Of a stretch of 64,000 nt of DNA, positions 25,105-35,311 are shown piece after piece. The notes beneath the pieces are model-generated. The model saw only the letters and a list, made by a program, of their open reading frames with translations. It searched no databases and had not been told where the DNA came from. Source of the stretch: Dielma sp000508965 (GTDB lineage: Bacteria > Bacillota_I > Bacilli_A > Erysipelotrichales > Erysipelotrichaceae); contig BAHV02000002.1 in NCBI GenBank assembly GCA_000508965.1, positions 124,001 through 188,000 of the forward strand, read 5' to 3'. Each line of letters begins with the position of its first letter. Position 1 is the stretch's first letter. The translations under genes and the position numbers were made by a program.

Positions 25105-26458
25105 AATTTGCGGCGGCAAGCTGAGTTTTTTGATCGGCAATGATCCAAGTTCCTTTGCGATAGAAGAAAAGTGATAAGGCTGTGGCGATCGTCCAGCCAA
25201 TCGGCCATGCACACCAGATGCCGGCTGCCGCAAAGAAGCGTGAGAGCACAGCGGCTAAAATTACACGCAGCAGTAAATCGGTAAATGTGGCTGTCATGAA
25301 TTGTGACATCATACCTGCGCCGCGCAGAATGCCGTCGGCAACCAGTTTAGCGGAAACGATGAAGTAGAAGGGAGACAGGATACTTAGAAACTGAACACCG
25401 GTATCTATCGCCAGCCCTGTCGAATGATCCATAAAGATATAGATCAGCCAGCGGCCGGCAAACAGATACAGCAGCACGAGCGGCACACAAATCAGCCAGA
25501 CCATTTTGATGCCTGCATGAAAGCCTTCTTTGATTCGCTGCGGCTTATCAGCACCGAGGTTTTGCGCTGTGTAATTAGAGATTCCATTGCCCAAGGTAGT
25601 AAACGAGGTAATGACCATGTTATTCAGTTTAACCGCGGCTGAATACCCGGCGATCACACTGGCGCCAAAGCTGTTGATGACACTTTGAATGAGTATGTTG
25701 CCTACGGAGATAAAGCTTTGTTGGAGAATGCTTGGGATGGCAATCCGCGCGATTCTGCCAAACATCACCCAGGAATAAAGCTGAACCCGGCCTTCCGTTT
25801 TAATTGCGGCAAGTCGTTTCAATACGACGGTAAGTGCGAGGATACAGCTGATTCCCTGACAGAGAAAGGTTGCCCATGCGACACCGGCCACACCCATCCG
25901 GAATGCTTTGACGAAAAGGATATCGACGCCAATATTGGATAATGAGGAAATCGCCAGAAAAATAAAGGGTGTCCGTGAATCACCCAATGCCGAAAAGATG
26001 CCGGTTGAAACATTATAGAAAAACATAAAAGGAAGCCCTAAGATATAGATATCGAGATATAGTTTTGAAGCTGCGATAATTTCTGAGGGCGTATGAATCA
26101 GCTCTAACAGCAAGGTGCAAAGTGTCAGACCGCCCAGCATTAATAAGCCGCATAAAACAGCACTGGCAATTAATGTTGTAGTGACTGCGGTTTTCATATC
26201 ATGATAATTTTTAGCACCGAATAGTTGTGATACAACAACTGAACAGCCAATGTTGCAGCCAAATGCGAAGGCAATGAAGATCAAGGTTACTTCATAGCTG
26301 TTCCCAACGGCAGCTAATGCCTGTTCACCGATGAATTTACCTGCCACAAAACTGTCAGCGATATTATATAGCTGCTGAAAGAGGATACTGCCAAACAGCG
26401 GCAAGCAGAATTTCCACAAGACGCTTGACGGCTTTCCTACGGTTAAATCGTTATTCAT
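25103..26458 (-). CDS. MATE family efflux transporter
   Basis: This 451-residue MATE (NorM/DinF) transporter has twelve membrane helices. It begins KPSSVLWKFCLPLFGSILFQ and has LYNIADSFVAGKFIGEQALAAVG in the first repeat and an equivalent motif in the second half (VINSFGASVIAGYSAAVKLNN). It would export drugs or metabolites using Na+ or H+. Several in-frame ATG codons are available; the one nine bases after AAAGGG is chosen. It is divergent from the LysR gene across about 135 bases, which suggests that LysR controls it. Confidence 0.92.
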   Translation of the reverse strand: MNNDLTVGKPSSVLWKFCLPLFGSILFQQLYNIADSFVAGKFIGEQALAAVGNSYEVTLIFIAFAFGCNIGCSVVVSQLFGAKNYHDMKTAVTTTLIASAVLCGLLMLGGLTLCTLLLELIHTPSEIIAASKLYLDIYILGLPFMFFYNVSTGIFSALGDSRTPFIFLAISSLSNIGVDILFVKAFRMGVAGVAWATFLCQGISCILALTVVLKRLAAIKTEGRVQLYSWVMFGRIARIAIPSILQQSFISVGNILIQSVINSFGASVIAGYSAAVKLNNMVITSFTTLGNGISNYTAQNLGADKPQRIKEGFHAGIKMVWLICVPLVLLYLFAGRWLIYIFMDHSTGLAIDTGVQFLSILSPFYFIVSAKLVADGILRGAGMMSQFMTATFTDLLLRVILAAVLSRFFAAAGIWCAWPIGWTIATALSLFFYRKGTWIIADQKTQLAAAN

Positions 26459-26594
26459 ACACATCATCCCTTTACTGTTTTGTATAAAAGATTGAACCCT
26501 AACCAGCTTCGTATTATACTCTATATAGTATCAGATGAATAATATATAGTTGATATAGCTGATATAATAAATAGTTATATCCGGGAGGTCGCTG

Positions 26595-27488
26595 ATGGCA
26601 GTTAATTTTGAATATTACCGTATCTTTTACTATGTCGCAAAATACCGCAGTATGACACAGGCAGCGGCTGCATTAATGAGCAGTCAGCCCAATGTAACAC
26701 GGGTCATCAATAATCTTGAAAATGAATTAGGCTGCCGGCTGATTATAAGAAATAATCGCGGCATCACGTTAACCGCTGAAGGGGAGCAGCTTTATAAACA
26801 TGCTGCCATCGCCTTTGAACAGTTGCAGAGAGGAGAGGCAGAGCTGTCACAAAACGCTGGTCTGCAAAGCGGCATTCTCTATATCGGTGCCAGTGAAACA
26901 GCGCTGCATGGCTTATTGCTGCCGATCCTGCGTCAATTTCATGAGACTTATCCGGCTGTGCGTTTGAAAATTTTTAATTATACCACCCCGCAGGCCATCA
27001 GTGCGTTAAAAAGCGGTCAAATTGATTTTGCGGTAGTGACATCACCTGCTAAAGTCAGCGGTTCACTTCAAGAGATTAAACTTAAAACAATTCATGAAAT
27101 ATTGATTGCCTCATCGTCATTCTCATCATTAGCTAATAAAAAGCTGCATTTAAAAGAACTGACGCAATATCCGCTGATCAGCTTGGCGCAGAATACCCGT
27201 ACCTATGAGCTTTATAATAAATTCTATCTGGATCATGGTTTGGAATGGGAACCTGATATTGAAATTGCGACCTCTGATTTAATTCTGCCGATGGTTAAAA
27301 ACAGTCTGGGTTTAGGTTTTATTCCGGCTGAGTTTGCTCAGGAAGCGTTAAGTAAAGGTGAAATCATTGAAATACAATTAGTTGAAAAAACATTAGACCG
27401 CACGATTTGTCTGATTCAGGATAATCATCATGGTCTAAGCATCGCAGCCAGAGCCATGCGTGATCTGCTTGTCGAACAGGCAAAATAA
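26595..27488 (+). CDS. LysR family transcriptional regulator
   Basis: This 297-residue regulator has an N-terminal winged HTH (FYYVAKYRSMTQAAAALMSS, then SQPNVTRVINNLENELGCRL) and a C-terminal substrate-binding domain (GILYIGASETALHGLLLPIL). The GGGAGGT ribosome site is good. Its divergent position makes the neighbouring MATE gene the likely target, with an unknown co-inducer. Confidence 0.93.
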   Translation: MAVNFEYYRIFYYVAKYRSMTQAAAALMSSQPNVTRVINNLENELGCRLIIRNNRGITLTAEGEQLYKHAAIAFEQLQRGEAELSQNAGLQSGILYIGASETALHGLLLPILRQFHETYPAVRLKIFNYTTPQAISALKSGQIDFAVVTSPAKVSGSLQEIKLKTIHEILIASSSFSSLANKKLHLKELTQYPLISLAQNTRTYELYNKFYLDHGLEWEPDIEIATSDLILPMVKNSLGLGFIPAEFAQEALSKGEIIEIQLVEKTLDRTICLIQDNHHGLSIAARAMRDLLVEQAK

Positions 27489-27520
27489 AAGCTGTGTTTC
27501 AGAATTTTGGAACACAGCTT
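27489..27520. terminator. Bidirectional terminator between LysR and S9 peptidase genes
   Basis: The stem AAGCTGTGTTTC / GGAACACAGCTT (G-T pairs included) with an 8-base loop lies between convergent genes. Confidence 0.85.
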
Positions 27521-27525
27521 GCTTT

Positions 27526-29520
27526 CTATTTGCAATATCGGTCAAACCAATGCGTCAGCTCTTTTAATCGTCTAAGCCGATGCTTTGGTTTTCCGCTTCT
27601 CGATAGCTCATGATTTTCACCCTTAAATAAGCACATTCTCGTTTCTACGTGATGTAGCTTTAAAGCATGAAACATCTGCATGGCATCGCACATCCAGCAT
27701 CGGTAATCCTCATCGGATTGAATGAACAAGGTAGGTGTGATACATCGATCCGCATATTTTAAAGGTGAAAAGTCCCACATCTTTGAAACGTTCTGCCAAG
27801 GTGTCGCAGCCATTTGAGTCATGTTATGATAATAACCGATATCAGTAGTTAATGATTTACTGATCCAGTTAGCTATTGAACGCTGACTGCCCGCGCAGCA
27901 GAAACGATTTGTATGGCCGATGATCCAGTTGGTCATGAAACCGCCGTAGCTGCCGCCGGTCACCGCGATATGCTGATGATCTATCGCCGGATATTGCTTT
28001 AATACCTCATCAGTAAATGTCATCAAATCATTATAATCAATGGTGCCATAACGATTTACCATATGCATGAAGCGATTCCCGCGGCCGTCACTGCCATGCG
28101 GATTGGCAAAGAATACAAAATAACCCTGTGATGCCCATGCCTGCATCTCATGAAAGAAGGTTTCACCATAGACTACCTTAGGCCCGCCATGAATATCCAG
28201 AATTGCCGGATATTTCTTATTGGGATCATAATTATAAGGCTTCAGCACCCAGCCGTCTATGCGTTCCTGATCCTCATTGATAAAGGAAAGCTTCTCAGGC
28301 TTGGCAACATAGGTATCCGTTAAGGCAGCAGTATTGATATCGGTCAGTCTTATTTCTTGATTCTGCTTGAGCTGGTAGACTTCCTGAAGCAGCATATCAC
28401 GCATACCAATAAATACCAATGTTTGATCAAATATATCAAAGCAGTCAACACTGCCTTCCTGCTGAGTCAGCGCCTTGCATTCACCATCGAATGTCAATTC
28501 ATACAGATTAGACGCATTATCCACCGTAGCGATAAAGTAAAGCTTATTGTTGACATATTTAAAATTGGTGCCGCCGTAGAGCTTCGCGTCAGAACCAACG
28601 CTTGAACCGATTCCCCAGTCAGGATCAAAGAAACATGTCAGCTCTTTGGTGTGTAAATCACAAAAGAAGAATTTATCATTTTCATTTGTACCCCATGTTT
28701 TTAAATCCGTGCCGGTAAAGATCAAACAATCTTTACTTAATGCGATATGACTGACATTGTATTGATTATCTGCCAATAATGTTTCTGTTTCCTGAGTATC
28801 AAGATCAACTTTTAAAATGACTGAATAAGGCTGACGGATATCCTGATATTCACTGCCGCATAAGATCAATGTCTTCTTATCCTCGCTGAGCGCTATTTCA
28901 GCAACATTCATCAAAGCCGGGGAGAGCAGGCTGTGTTCACCCGTATGCAGATTGATCAGAAAAGCCTGTTTGCGATGCTTGTTGATAAAGCCCTGATTAT
29001 TGAACCAGTAAGGCAGTTCATCAAGCACTTCATAGTCCTTTTCTTCATTCAGTGTCTGTACAGCCTGTTTTAATTCATCACCGCTTAAAGCAGAAAGATC
29101 AGGTTTATTCAAATCAACATCAGCAATCGCAATCGCATGTTGTTCATCAATGAGTGTCAGTGAGGCAACGGCAAGCGGTAAGGTAAAGGCTAAAACCGCT
29201 TCGCCGCCATTCAAATTCAAACGGTAATAGGCGCTGCATTCCTGATGCTCCTCATTTGCTTTCTTAACGAGCCCGTCACGGTCAGCAGGAAATAAAATAG
29301 TGTCCGCTGATTCTAGGATTATACCGCGTTCTTTGCCGCCGCCGCTGCATTGCGTGACCGTGTTGCTGGTTAAATCAGCCATCCAGATATGGTGCTGATA
29401 ATGATTGTGATCCAAATCAGCCTGACTGACAACAAACAGACAGCGCTTGCCGTCTTCAGTAAGTTTAATTTCTGATAAATACTGATATTTAGAAAAATCT
29501 TCAAGTTCTATTTTTTTCAT
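27526..29520 (-). CDS. S9 family peptidase (acylaminoacyl-peptidase/prolyl oligopeptidase type)
   Basis: This 664-residue two-domain serine peptidase has an N-terminal WD-like beta-propeller (about residues 1-410) with repeated segments such as LTEDGKRCLFVVSQ. The C-terminal alpha/beta-hydrolase domain carries the nucleophile Ser in TGGSYGGFMTNW, the Asp in QSDEDYRCWM and the His in KGENHELSRSG. DIHGGPKVVYGE forms the oxyanion region. There is no signal peptide, so it degrades peptides in the cytoplasm. Length and motif order are normal. It stands alone between convergent and divergent genes. Confidence 0.93.
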   Translation of the reverse strand: MKKIELEDFSKYQYLSEIKLTEDGKRCLFVVSQADLDHNHYQHHIWMADLTSNTVTQCSGGGKERGIILESADTILFPADRDGLVKKANEEHQECSAYYRLNLNGGEAVLAFTLPLAVASLTLIDEQHAIAIADVDLNKPDLSALSGDELKQAVQTLNEEKDYEVLDELPYWFNNQGFINKHRKQAFLINLHTGEHSLLSPALMNVAEIALSEDKKTLILCGSEYQDIRQPYSVILKVDLDTQETETLLADNQYNVSHIALSKDCLIFTGTDLKTWGTNENDKFFFCDLHTKELTCFFDPDWGIGSSVGSDAKLYGGTNFKYVNNKLYFIATVDNASNLYELTFDGECKALTQQEGSVDCFDIFDQTLVFIGMRDMLLQEVYQLKQNQEIRLTDINTAALTDTYVAKPEKLSFINEDQERIDGWVLKPYNYDPNKKYPAILDIHGGPKVVYGETFFHEMQAWASQGYFVFFANPHGSDGRGNRFMHMVNRYGTIDYNDLMTFTDEVLKQYPAIDHQHIAVTGGSYGGFMTNWIIGHTNRFCCAGSQRSIANWISKSLTTDIGYYHNMTQMAATPWQNVSKMWDFSPLKYADRCITPTLFIQSDEDYRCWMCDAMQMFHALKLHHVETRMCLFKGENHELSRSGKPKHRLRRLKELTHWFDRYCK

Positions 29521-29697
29521 AAAGCCTCCATTTGTTTTTCATTTTACATCAATTCATGTTGAAAGTGAATGATTTTAAGATGCACAAACGCATTCAGCTA
29601 ATGCTTTTATAAGTAAAAGCAGGATCAGCAATCGAATTTTAGAGGCTTAAATGCTATAATACACTTAAAGTAAAAATGATAGAAAGTGAGGCAGAAA

Positions 29698-30267
29698 ATG
29701 GATATCAATGAATTAATCGTCTTTATGAATATTGCGGAAAAGCTAAAGTGCAACACCCGGCATAGCTGGACAAGCAGCGGCCGTCATGAAAGTGTGGCAG
29801 AGCATAGCTGGCGGATGGGCTTATTGGCAATGGCGGTTGCTGATGAATTCAACGAGCTGGATATGAATAAGGTTATCAAGATGTGTCTGATTCACGATCT
29901 TGGCGAGGCAATTACCGGAGATATACCGACCTTCTATAAAACCGCATCCGATGAAGTGATTGAACTGAATGCGATCGATCAGCTGCTAAGCACAGTCAGC
30001 GGTTCTTTTAAGCATACTTTAAAGACCTTGTTTGAGGAGATGGATGAACTGAAAACACCGGAAGCGAGATTATATAAATGTATTGATAAGTGTGAGGTGG
30101 TGCTCCAGCATAATGAGGCGGCGCTGGATACGTGGATTGAACTGGAATATGAATTGAATCAAACACACGGTCAAAAGGAATGCGAAGAGTTCTCCTATAT
30201 GAAGCGGCTGCGTGAAAAGCTGAAGCTGGATACTTTAGCCAAGCTGAATGAACTGCCGGCACAATGA
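29698..30267 (+). CDS. HD-domain 5'-deoxynucleotidase-like phosphohydrolase (YfbR type)
   Basis: This 189-residue HD-domain protein has the metal-site order RHESVAEHSWRM (His36), then CLIHDLGEAITGDI (His66-Asp67), and a later Asp in YKCIDKCEVV. The NTRHSW segment near the N-terminus corresponds to the nucleotide-selective part of YfbR-type nucleotidases. It would dephosphorylate deoxynucleoside monophosphates. The ATG is preceded by AAGTGAGG; an in-frame GTG lies inside that site. Its stop overlaps the PucR gene by four bases. Confidence 0.85.
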   Translation: MDINELIVFMNIAEKLKCNTRHSWTSSGRHESVAEHSWRMGLLAMAVADEFNELDMNKVIKMCLIHDLGEAITGDIPTFYKTASDEVIELNAIDQLLSTVSGSFKHTLKTLFEEMDELKTPEARLYKCIDKCEVVLQHNEAALDTWIELEYELNQTHGQKECEEFSYMKRLREKLKLDTLAKLNELPAQ

Positions 30268-31340
30268 GTATCAAGATTTCAGAATTGCTGCAGCAGCCTG
30301 CGTTTTCCGCCTTTCGTATCGCAGCCGGTATCAATGGTCTCAATCGTTCTGTCAGCAAGGTAAACATTCTTGATTTTGAATATGACGCACTCAGTGATTC
30401 AGAACCATTTGGTCTTTTTGAGAAGGAAGCCTTTGTATTAACGAGTCTGCTGTTTGCGAAGCATCATCCGGATATGATTTTAAAATCCATTAAGCTTTTG
30501 ATTCAAGATGGCGCGTCTGCCTTGGCAATTAAGGAGATTTATTATCATGAGCTGCCTAATGAGGTTATTGAGTATGCGAATCAGCAGGCATTCCCAATTT
30601 TAATGTTTAAACGTGAAGGCGGTTACTTCGAGACTTTGATCACTGAGCTGAGCGCATTGATTGAAGCACGGGGAAATGAAGAATTAAACGAACAAAAATT
30701 AAAGCTGCTGATGAATGAAAAATTATCTGCCGGCAGTCAGCGAGTATTGGCGGAGGAATTATTCCCTAATCTGCGTGTTCCTTTTAGTGCCGCTTATATG
30801 AAAAACAAGATGCCGCCGGCCTATCTCAGAGAAGGTAAACGTTTCTGTTATTCATATGAAGAAGGCAGCTTTTTAGTGGGCAATTTGCATTCGGAGAGCA
30901 TCAAAGAAAAAACGCACCCGACCGGATTCAGCAAGCTCCATGACAATTTAGATGAAATATATCTGGCTCTTAAAGAGAGTCTGTTTGCCTATGAATATGC
31001 AGACAAGTATAAGCGGCCCTATGCATTCTTTACGGATATCGGCATCTTTCAGTTAATTTATCCATTAAGAGATAATTTATGGGTGCGCAATTATTGTGCT
31101 GATATGAAATCAATGATTGAAAAAGCATGCAGTCATGAGGATCTGATGCAGACCGCACAGGCATATGTAATGGCTCAGGGGGATGTTGTAAAGGCAGCCG
31201 GGCTGCTTCATGTGCATAAGAATACAGTGCGTTATCGTCTGGGCCGTATTAAAGAAGCACTTACAGCAGATCATGAACCTGATTATTTTGAATCCCAGCT
31301 GATGTGGTTTGTGTTAATGAATGAAAATATTAAGGATTAG
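30264..31340 (+). CDS. PucR family transcriptional regulator
   Basis: This 358-residue regulator has an N-terminal PucR domain (ISELLQQPAFSAFRIAAGIN, then SVSKVNILDFEY) and a C-terminal HTH_30 (DVVKAAGLLHVHKNTVRYRLGRIKEAL in overlapping parts). Founding members control purine catabolism. Co-translation with an HD nucleotidase through an ATGA overlap suggests a link to nucleotide or purine pools. The downstream aminotransferase may be a target. Confidence 0.88.
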   Translation: MSIKISELLQQPAFSAFRIAAGINGLNRSVSKVNILDFEYDALSDSEPFGLFEKEAFVLTSLLFAKHHPDMILKSIKLLIQDGASALAIKEIYYHELPNEVIEYANQQAFPILMFKREGGYFETLITELSALIEARGNEELNEQKLKLLMNEKLSAGSQRVLAEELFPNLRVPFSAAYMKNKMPPAYLREGKRFCYSYEEGSFLVGNLHSESIKEKTHPTGFSKLHDNLDEIYLALKESLFAYEYADKYKRPYAFFTDIGIFQLIYPLRDNLWVRNYCADMKSMIEKACSHEDLMQTAQAYVMAQGDVVKAAGLLHVHKNTVRYRLGRIKEALTADHEPDYFESQLMWFVLMNENIKD

Positions 31341-31438
31341 TTTTTGTATTTTAACCAAAATTTATTGATTAAGTTTTTATTTTGCACATTGAGGAATTTC
31401 TTTCAATTGGTTATGATAATGTTGCGAGGTGGAAATAT

Positions 31439-32560
31439 ATGAAAATTAAACCATTTAAAGTAGAAGAATGGATGAATGAATATGAGGATGACGCAGTTTA
31501 TAATATTGCGGAAACGTGTGTTGATTCAATTTCTCTTGATGAATTATTAGCATTGACCGGTATCGGCCGAAATGCTTTTTTAGATGATCTGGCTTCACAG
31601 CGGCTTACTTATGGCGCGATTCAAGGCGCTGCGCCTTTTAAAGCGGGAATCTGCGGCAGATATCGTGATATCCAGCCTGAAAATGTACTGTCAACGCATG
31701 GTGCGGCAGGGGCAAATCATTTAGTCTTTTATTCGCTGATTGAACCCGGGGACCGGGTTATTTCTGTACTGCCGACGTATCAGCAGCTCTATTCAATCCC
31801 GGAGGCTTTTCATGCGGATGTGCAGCTATTGCATTTAAAGAAAGAAAATAATTATCTGCCAGACGCGGAAGAACTGCGTCAATTGGTGAATGAAAAAACT
31901 AAAATGATTTGTTTGAATAATCCAAACAATCCGACTGGTGCGCTGATTCCTTTAGATATTTTAAAAGAAATTGTGACAATTGCCCGTTCAGTCGGCGCCT
32001 ATATTCTCTGTGATGAGGTGTACCGCGGTCTGAATCAGGATGGCAGTTATACTGAAAGTATTGTAGATTTATATGAAAAGGGCATTAGTGTAAGCAGTAT
32101 GTCGAAAATTTTCTCATTGGCCGGTGTCCGTCTGGGCTGGGTTGCTTCAAAGGATAAGACGGTAATTGAGGCATGCTTATCACATCGTGATTATAATATG
32201 ATCAGCTGTGGGCTGTTGGATGAAATGATTGCGGCAGCAGCATTAAAGCATGCCGATAAGCTGTTAGAACGCAATATTCATCTGATTCAAAACAATTTGG
32301 CCATTCTTGATCAATGGATTGCTGAAAATCCACATTTTTCTTATGTTAAGCCAAAGGCTGGCACAACATCGTTGATTTATTATGATTTTGATCTTGATTC
32401 GTATACTTTCTGTAAACAGATGTATGCCAAGACCGGCGCCTTTGTGACACCGGGTGACTGCTTTGAACAGCCGCATAGTTTCCGTATCGGTTATGCCTGT
32501 GAAGAACAAGTATTAAAGGATGGTTTGGCAGCCATCACCCGTTTTGCAAATCAGTTGTAA
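31439..32560 (+). CDS. Class I/II pyridoxal-phosphate aminotransferase
   Basis: This 373-residue fold-type I enzyme has LSTHGAAGANHLVFYSLIEPGD, the cofactor-contact block CLNNPNNPTGALIP, the Asp in ILCDEVYRG and the Schiff-base Lys in SMSKIFSLAGVRLGW. The C-terminal Arg for the substrate carboxylate is in FRIGYACEE. A TTG frame extends upstream, but the ATG after GAGGTGG gives the usual N-terminus. The amino donor is not evident. The sequence resembles the capreomycidine-synthase-like and aspartate-type branch, so assignment beyond 'aminotransferase' is unsafe. Confidence 0.88.
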   Translation: MKIKPFKVEEWMNEYEDDAVYNIAETCVDSISLDELLALTGIGRNAFLDDLASQRLTYGAIQGAAPFKAGICGRYRDIQPENVLSTHGAAGANHLVFYSLIEPGDRVISVLPTYQQLYSIPEAFHADVQLLHLKKENNYLPDAEELRQLVNEKTKMICLNNPNNPTGALIPLDILKEIVTIARSVGAYILCDEVYRGLNQDGSYTESIVDLYEKGISVSSMSKIFSLAGVRLGWVASKDKTVIEACLSHRDYNMISCGLLDEMIAAAALKHADKLLERNIHLIQNNLAILDQWIAENPHFSYVKPKAGTTSLIYYDFDLDSYTFCKQMYAKTGAFVTPGDCFEQPHSFRIGYACEEQVLKDGLAAITRFANQL

Positions 32561-32563
32561 TAA

Positions 32564-32626
32564 TAAAAAGGAAGGATTTATCATTTTGCACATTGCATAA
32601 TGATTGAACCCTTTCTTTTTTATTTA
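32564..32626. terminator. Long bidirectional terminator
   Basis: An imperfect long stem (AAAAAGGAAGGATTTATCAT paired with a reverse copy ending CCCTTTCTTTTTT) separates the convergent aminotransferase and membrane-protein genes. Confidence 0.7.
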
Positions 32627-33255
32627 CGCTTACTTTTGATAAAGCCGTAAATTCCAAGCAGCAGAATCACTGCCGAAGCCGCTTCAATAATGAGTTTGAT
32701 CGTATCATAAAGACTCATACTCTGATTCGCTGACGGAGCATTGACATCTAGTTCAAGCGGATCGTTTTCAATCGGCTTTTTCAGCGACGCATCTTTTTCT
32801 AACAGCGGTTTGATGCCATCTAGGCCAAGTACCTTATAACCGGCATCATTATATGCCTGATAAGCGGCTTTCTGCAAATCAGCTCGCAGGGCTGTAAAGT
32901 CATAAAAGCGGTCATCGGCTTCACCGCGAAGTCCGGTGTTGAATTCTTCCGCTGTAATGACAACATTTGCTTTCACAAAAGTATCCAATATCTCTAGAAT
33001 CTGATCAAAGCCCTGATTCAGTATCTGGATTTCTTCTTCAGAAAAATCATTTTCAATAATAACCTGCCGGGCTGCTTCAATGAAGCTCTTCGGCATTTTC
33101 GGATATTCCGCGGCATCACAGCTGCCTAGCCTAAAGACAGAAGTTTCGTAGCGTTCAATCAATGCCGCTTCATCCTCTCTCAAGGTTTCTTCGGCACGCA
33201 CTGGAAGCATAAAACAACTAAACAGGGACAGGCTCAATAGTATTTTTCTAAACAT
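32620..33255 (-). CDS. Unrecognised exported protein with C-terminal membrane anchor
   Basis: This 211-residue protein has a signal peptide (MFRKILLSLSLFSCFMLPVRA, cut after Ala-Glu-Glu region), an acidic helical extracellular domain of about 150 residues, a Pro/Asn/Ser spacer and one C-terminal membrane helix (IIEAASAVILLLGIYGFI) ending in KSKRK. This topology would display the domain on the outer face of the membrane. I do not recognise the domain. No partner is evident; asnB lies upstream on the same strand. Confidence 0.75.
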   Translation of the reverse strand: MFRKILLSLSLFSCFMLPVRAEETLREDEAALIERYETSVFRLGSCDAAEYPKMPKSFIEAARQVIIENDFSEEEIQILNQGFDQILEILDTFVKANVVITAEEFNTGLRGEADDRFYDFTALRADLQKAAYQAYNDAGYKVLGLDGIKPLLEKDASLKKPIENDPLELDVNAPSANQSMSLYDTIKLIIEAASAVILLLGIYGFIKSKRK

Positions 33256-33307
33256 GAAATCACCTCACCTTAAGTTTACTTAAAGGTGATAGCGAGCGCA
33301 AGTGAAA

Positions 33308-35143
33308 TCACTCACTGATTTTAATATGATATTTTTTAAGCCAGTAATTGATTTGGAGGAAATAAGCAATTGTCTGCGGTGTAGTCATCAGCTGACCATA
33401 CCATGGCTGAGCGGTTTCGTCGGTTAACAGCTTTCTTGCCGCTTCCGGTTTAACAATCTGCCACAGTGGGGCATCGTTATCTTTTAATAAGTCATCAAGC
33501 ATTTCACGCAGTTTCTGTAAATAGGCGGGGTGATGAGTTTTAGGATAAGGACTCTTTTTGCGCCATAGGATTTCATCAGGCAGATATTCCTTCATCGCAA
33601 CCCTCAGCAAGCCCTTTTCCCGTCCTTCATAATCTTTTAATGACCATGGCACTGTGTAGAGATATTCAAGAATACGCGTATCACAGAACGGGACCCTGAC
33701 TTCCAGGCCGTTAGCCATGCTCATGCGGTCTTTGCGGTCAAGCAGTGTCTGCATGAACCAATTAACATTCAGATTCATCATCTCCTTCATGCGGGCTTCT
33801 AAAGGAGTAGTATCAGGCAATTTATCCGTCTCATCACAGGTCTGCTGATAGCGGGAATGCACATAATCATTGGCAGTTAAATCTTTCAGCCATTTATCCT
33901 GCATAAAGGAAGCACGGTATAAGGTACTCTGTGACCATGGGAAGCCGTCAGCTTCTCGGATATCCTTGTCTCGATACCAAGGATAACCACCGAAGATTTC
34001 ATCCGCACATTCACCAGACAAGGCTACCGTTACTTTCTTTTTGATTTCTTTCGCAAAAAGCAGCAGCGAACCATCAACATCAGCCATGCCCGGCAGATCT
34101 CTGGCATCGACAGCTAAGAACAGGCTCTCAATCAAATCATCCGTGCCAAGGGTGATCGTCGTGTGGTCACTGTCCAGATATTTAACCATCTTGCCAATGA
34201 AATCAGCATCACTGTTTGGCTGAAAATGACTGGCTTTAAAATATTTAGCATTATCCACATAATCAACTGAGAAAGTCTTTAACTGTTTGCCGCGCTCTTT
34301 CATATAACGGGATGCGACTGAAGAAATCAGGCTTGAATCAAGACCACCTGATAGGAAGGTGCCGATTGGCACATCAGACACTAGCTGACGCTGGATGGCA
34401 TCTACCACCAGCTCACGGACTTTTCTGATCGTCTGCGCTTCATTGTCAGTATGCGGTTTATCTTTTAAGGTAAAATAACGATGCTTATCAATCTCACAGC
34501 CCTTTACATAAGCATACTCACCGGGTTTTAGCTCTTCTACATGCTTAAATACACCATAACCCGGTGTTCTTCCCGGCCCAATCAGCATAATTTCCGCAAT
34601 ACTGTGCGCGTCGATTTCAGCATCAAGCAGCGGATGAGCCAGCAATGCCTTGATTTCTGAGCCAAATAGGAAAGTATCTTGTACAACAGCATAAAACAGC
34701 GGTTTAACACCTACTCGATCACGGGCTAAGAATAAACGCTCCTGCGCGTCGTCCCATACCGCAAAAGCAAAGATACCGTTAAAATGGTCGACACATTTCT
34801 CTTTCCATGCGACATAGGCTCTTAGTACGACCTCTGTATCACTGTGTGACTTAAATTCATAACCAAGCTCAATCAATTCCTTGCGTACCTGATTTGTATT
34901 GTATAATTCTCCGTTATAAACGATGACGTAACGCTTTTTATCTTCCGTAAAAAACATTGGCTGCTGGCCGTTTTCCGGATCGACAACAGCCAGCCGTGTA
35001 TGAATCAGCGCCACATGCCGATTTGTATATACACCTTCATCATTAGGTCCACGGTTCTTTAATGTATTCATCATTTCACGGAAAATCGGCTTTTGATTTG
35101 TAATATCATGCCGGCTGTCCAAGACACCTGCAATACCACACAT
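33308..35143 (-). CDS. asnB: Asparagine synthase (glutamine-hydrolysing)
   Basis: This 611-residue enzyme has the class II glutamine amidotransferase N-terminus (MCGIAGVLDS, Cys2 nucleophile; RGPNDEGVY; NGELYNTNQ; SDTEVVLRAY). The synthetase domain has the PP-loop FLSGGLDSSLISS and ALSGECADEIFGGYPWY. It makes Asn from Asp, ATP and Gln in the cytoplasm. Length and motifs are standard for bacterial AsnB. It is transcribed divergently from gpmI across about 170 bases. Confidence 0.96.
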   Translation of the reverse strand: MCGIAGVLDSRHDITNQKPIFREMMNTLKNRGPNDEGVYTNRHVALIHTRLAVVDPENGQQPMFFTEDKKRYVIVYNGELYNTNQVRKELIELGYEFKSHSDTEVVLRAYVAWKEKCVDHFNGIFAFAVWDDAQERLFLARDRVGVKPLFYAVVQDTFLFGSEIKALLAHPLLDAEIDAHSIAEIMLIGPGRTPGYGVFKHVEELKPGEYAYVKGCEIDKHRYFTLKDKPHTDNEAQTIRKVRELVVDAIQRQLVSDVPIGTFLSGGLDSSLISSVASRYMKERGKQLKTFSVDYVDNAKYFKASHFQPNSDADFIGKMVKYLDSDHTTITLGTDDLIESLFLAVDARDLPGMADVDGSLLLFAKEIKKKVTVALSGECADEIFGGYPWYRDKDIREADGFPWSQSTLYRASFMQDKWLKDLTANDYVHSRYQQTCDETDKLPDTTPLEARMKEMMNLNVNWFMQTLLDRKDRMSMANGLEVRVPFCDTRILEYLYTVPWSLKDYEGREKGLLRVAMKEYLPDEILWRKKSPYPKTHHPAYLQKLREMLDDLLKDNDAPLWQIVKPEAARKLLTDETAQPWYGQLMTTPQTIAYFLQINYWLKKYHIKISE

Positions 35144-35311
35144 AAATTCACACTCCTTCTGACGATATTATATTCGCCGCTATTGCAGTATATGCGCGAA
35201 TCAGCTTACTGAGTGCCGATTATGCAAATTAATTCACGAATTTAGATAGTTTATAATGCCATTTATCTGAAAAAATGGTATATTTATTAGGTAAAGAAGG
35301 AGGAAACTCAA

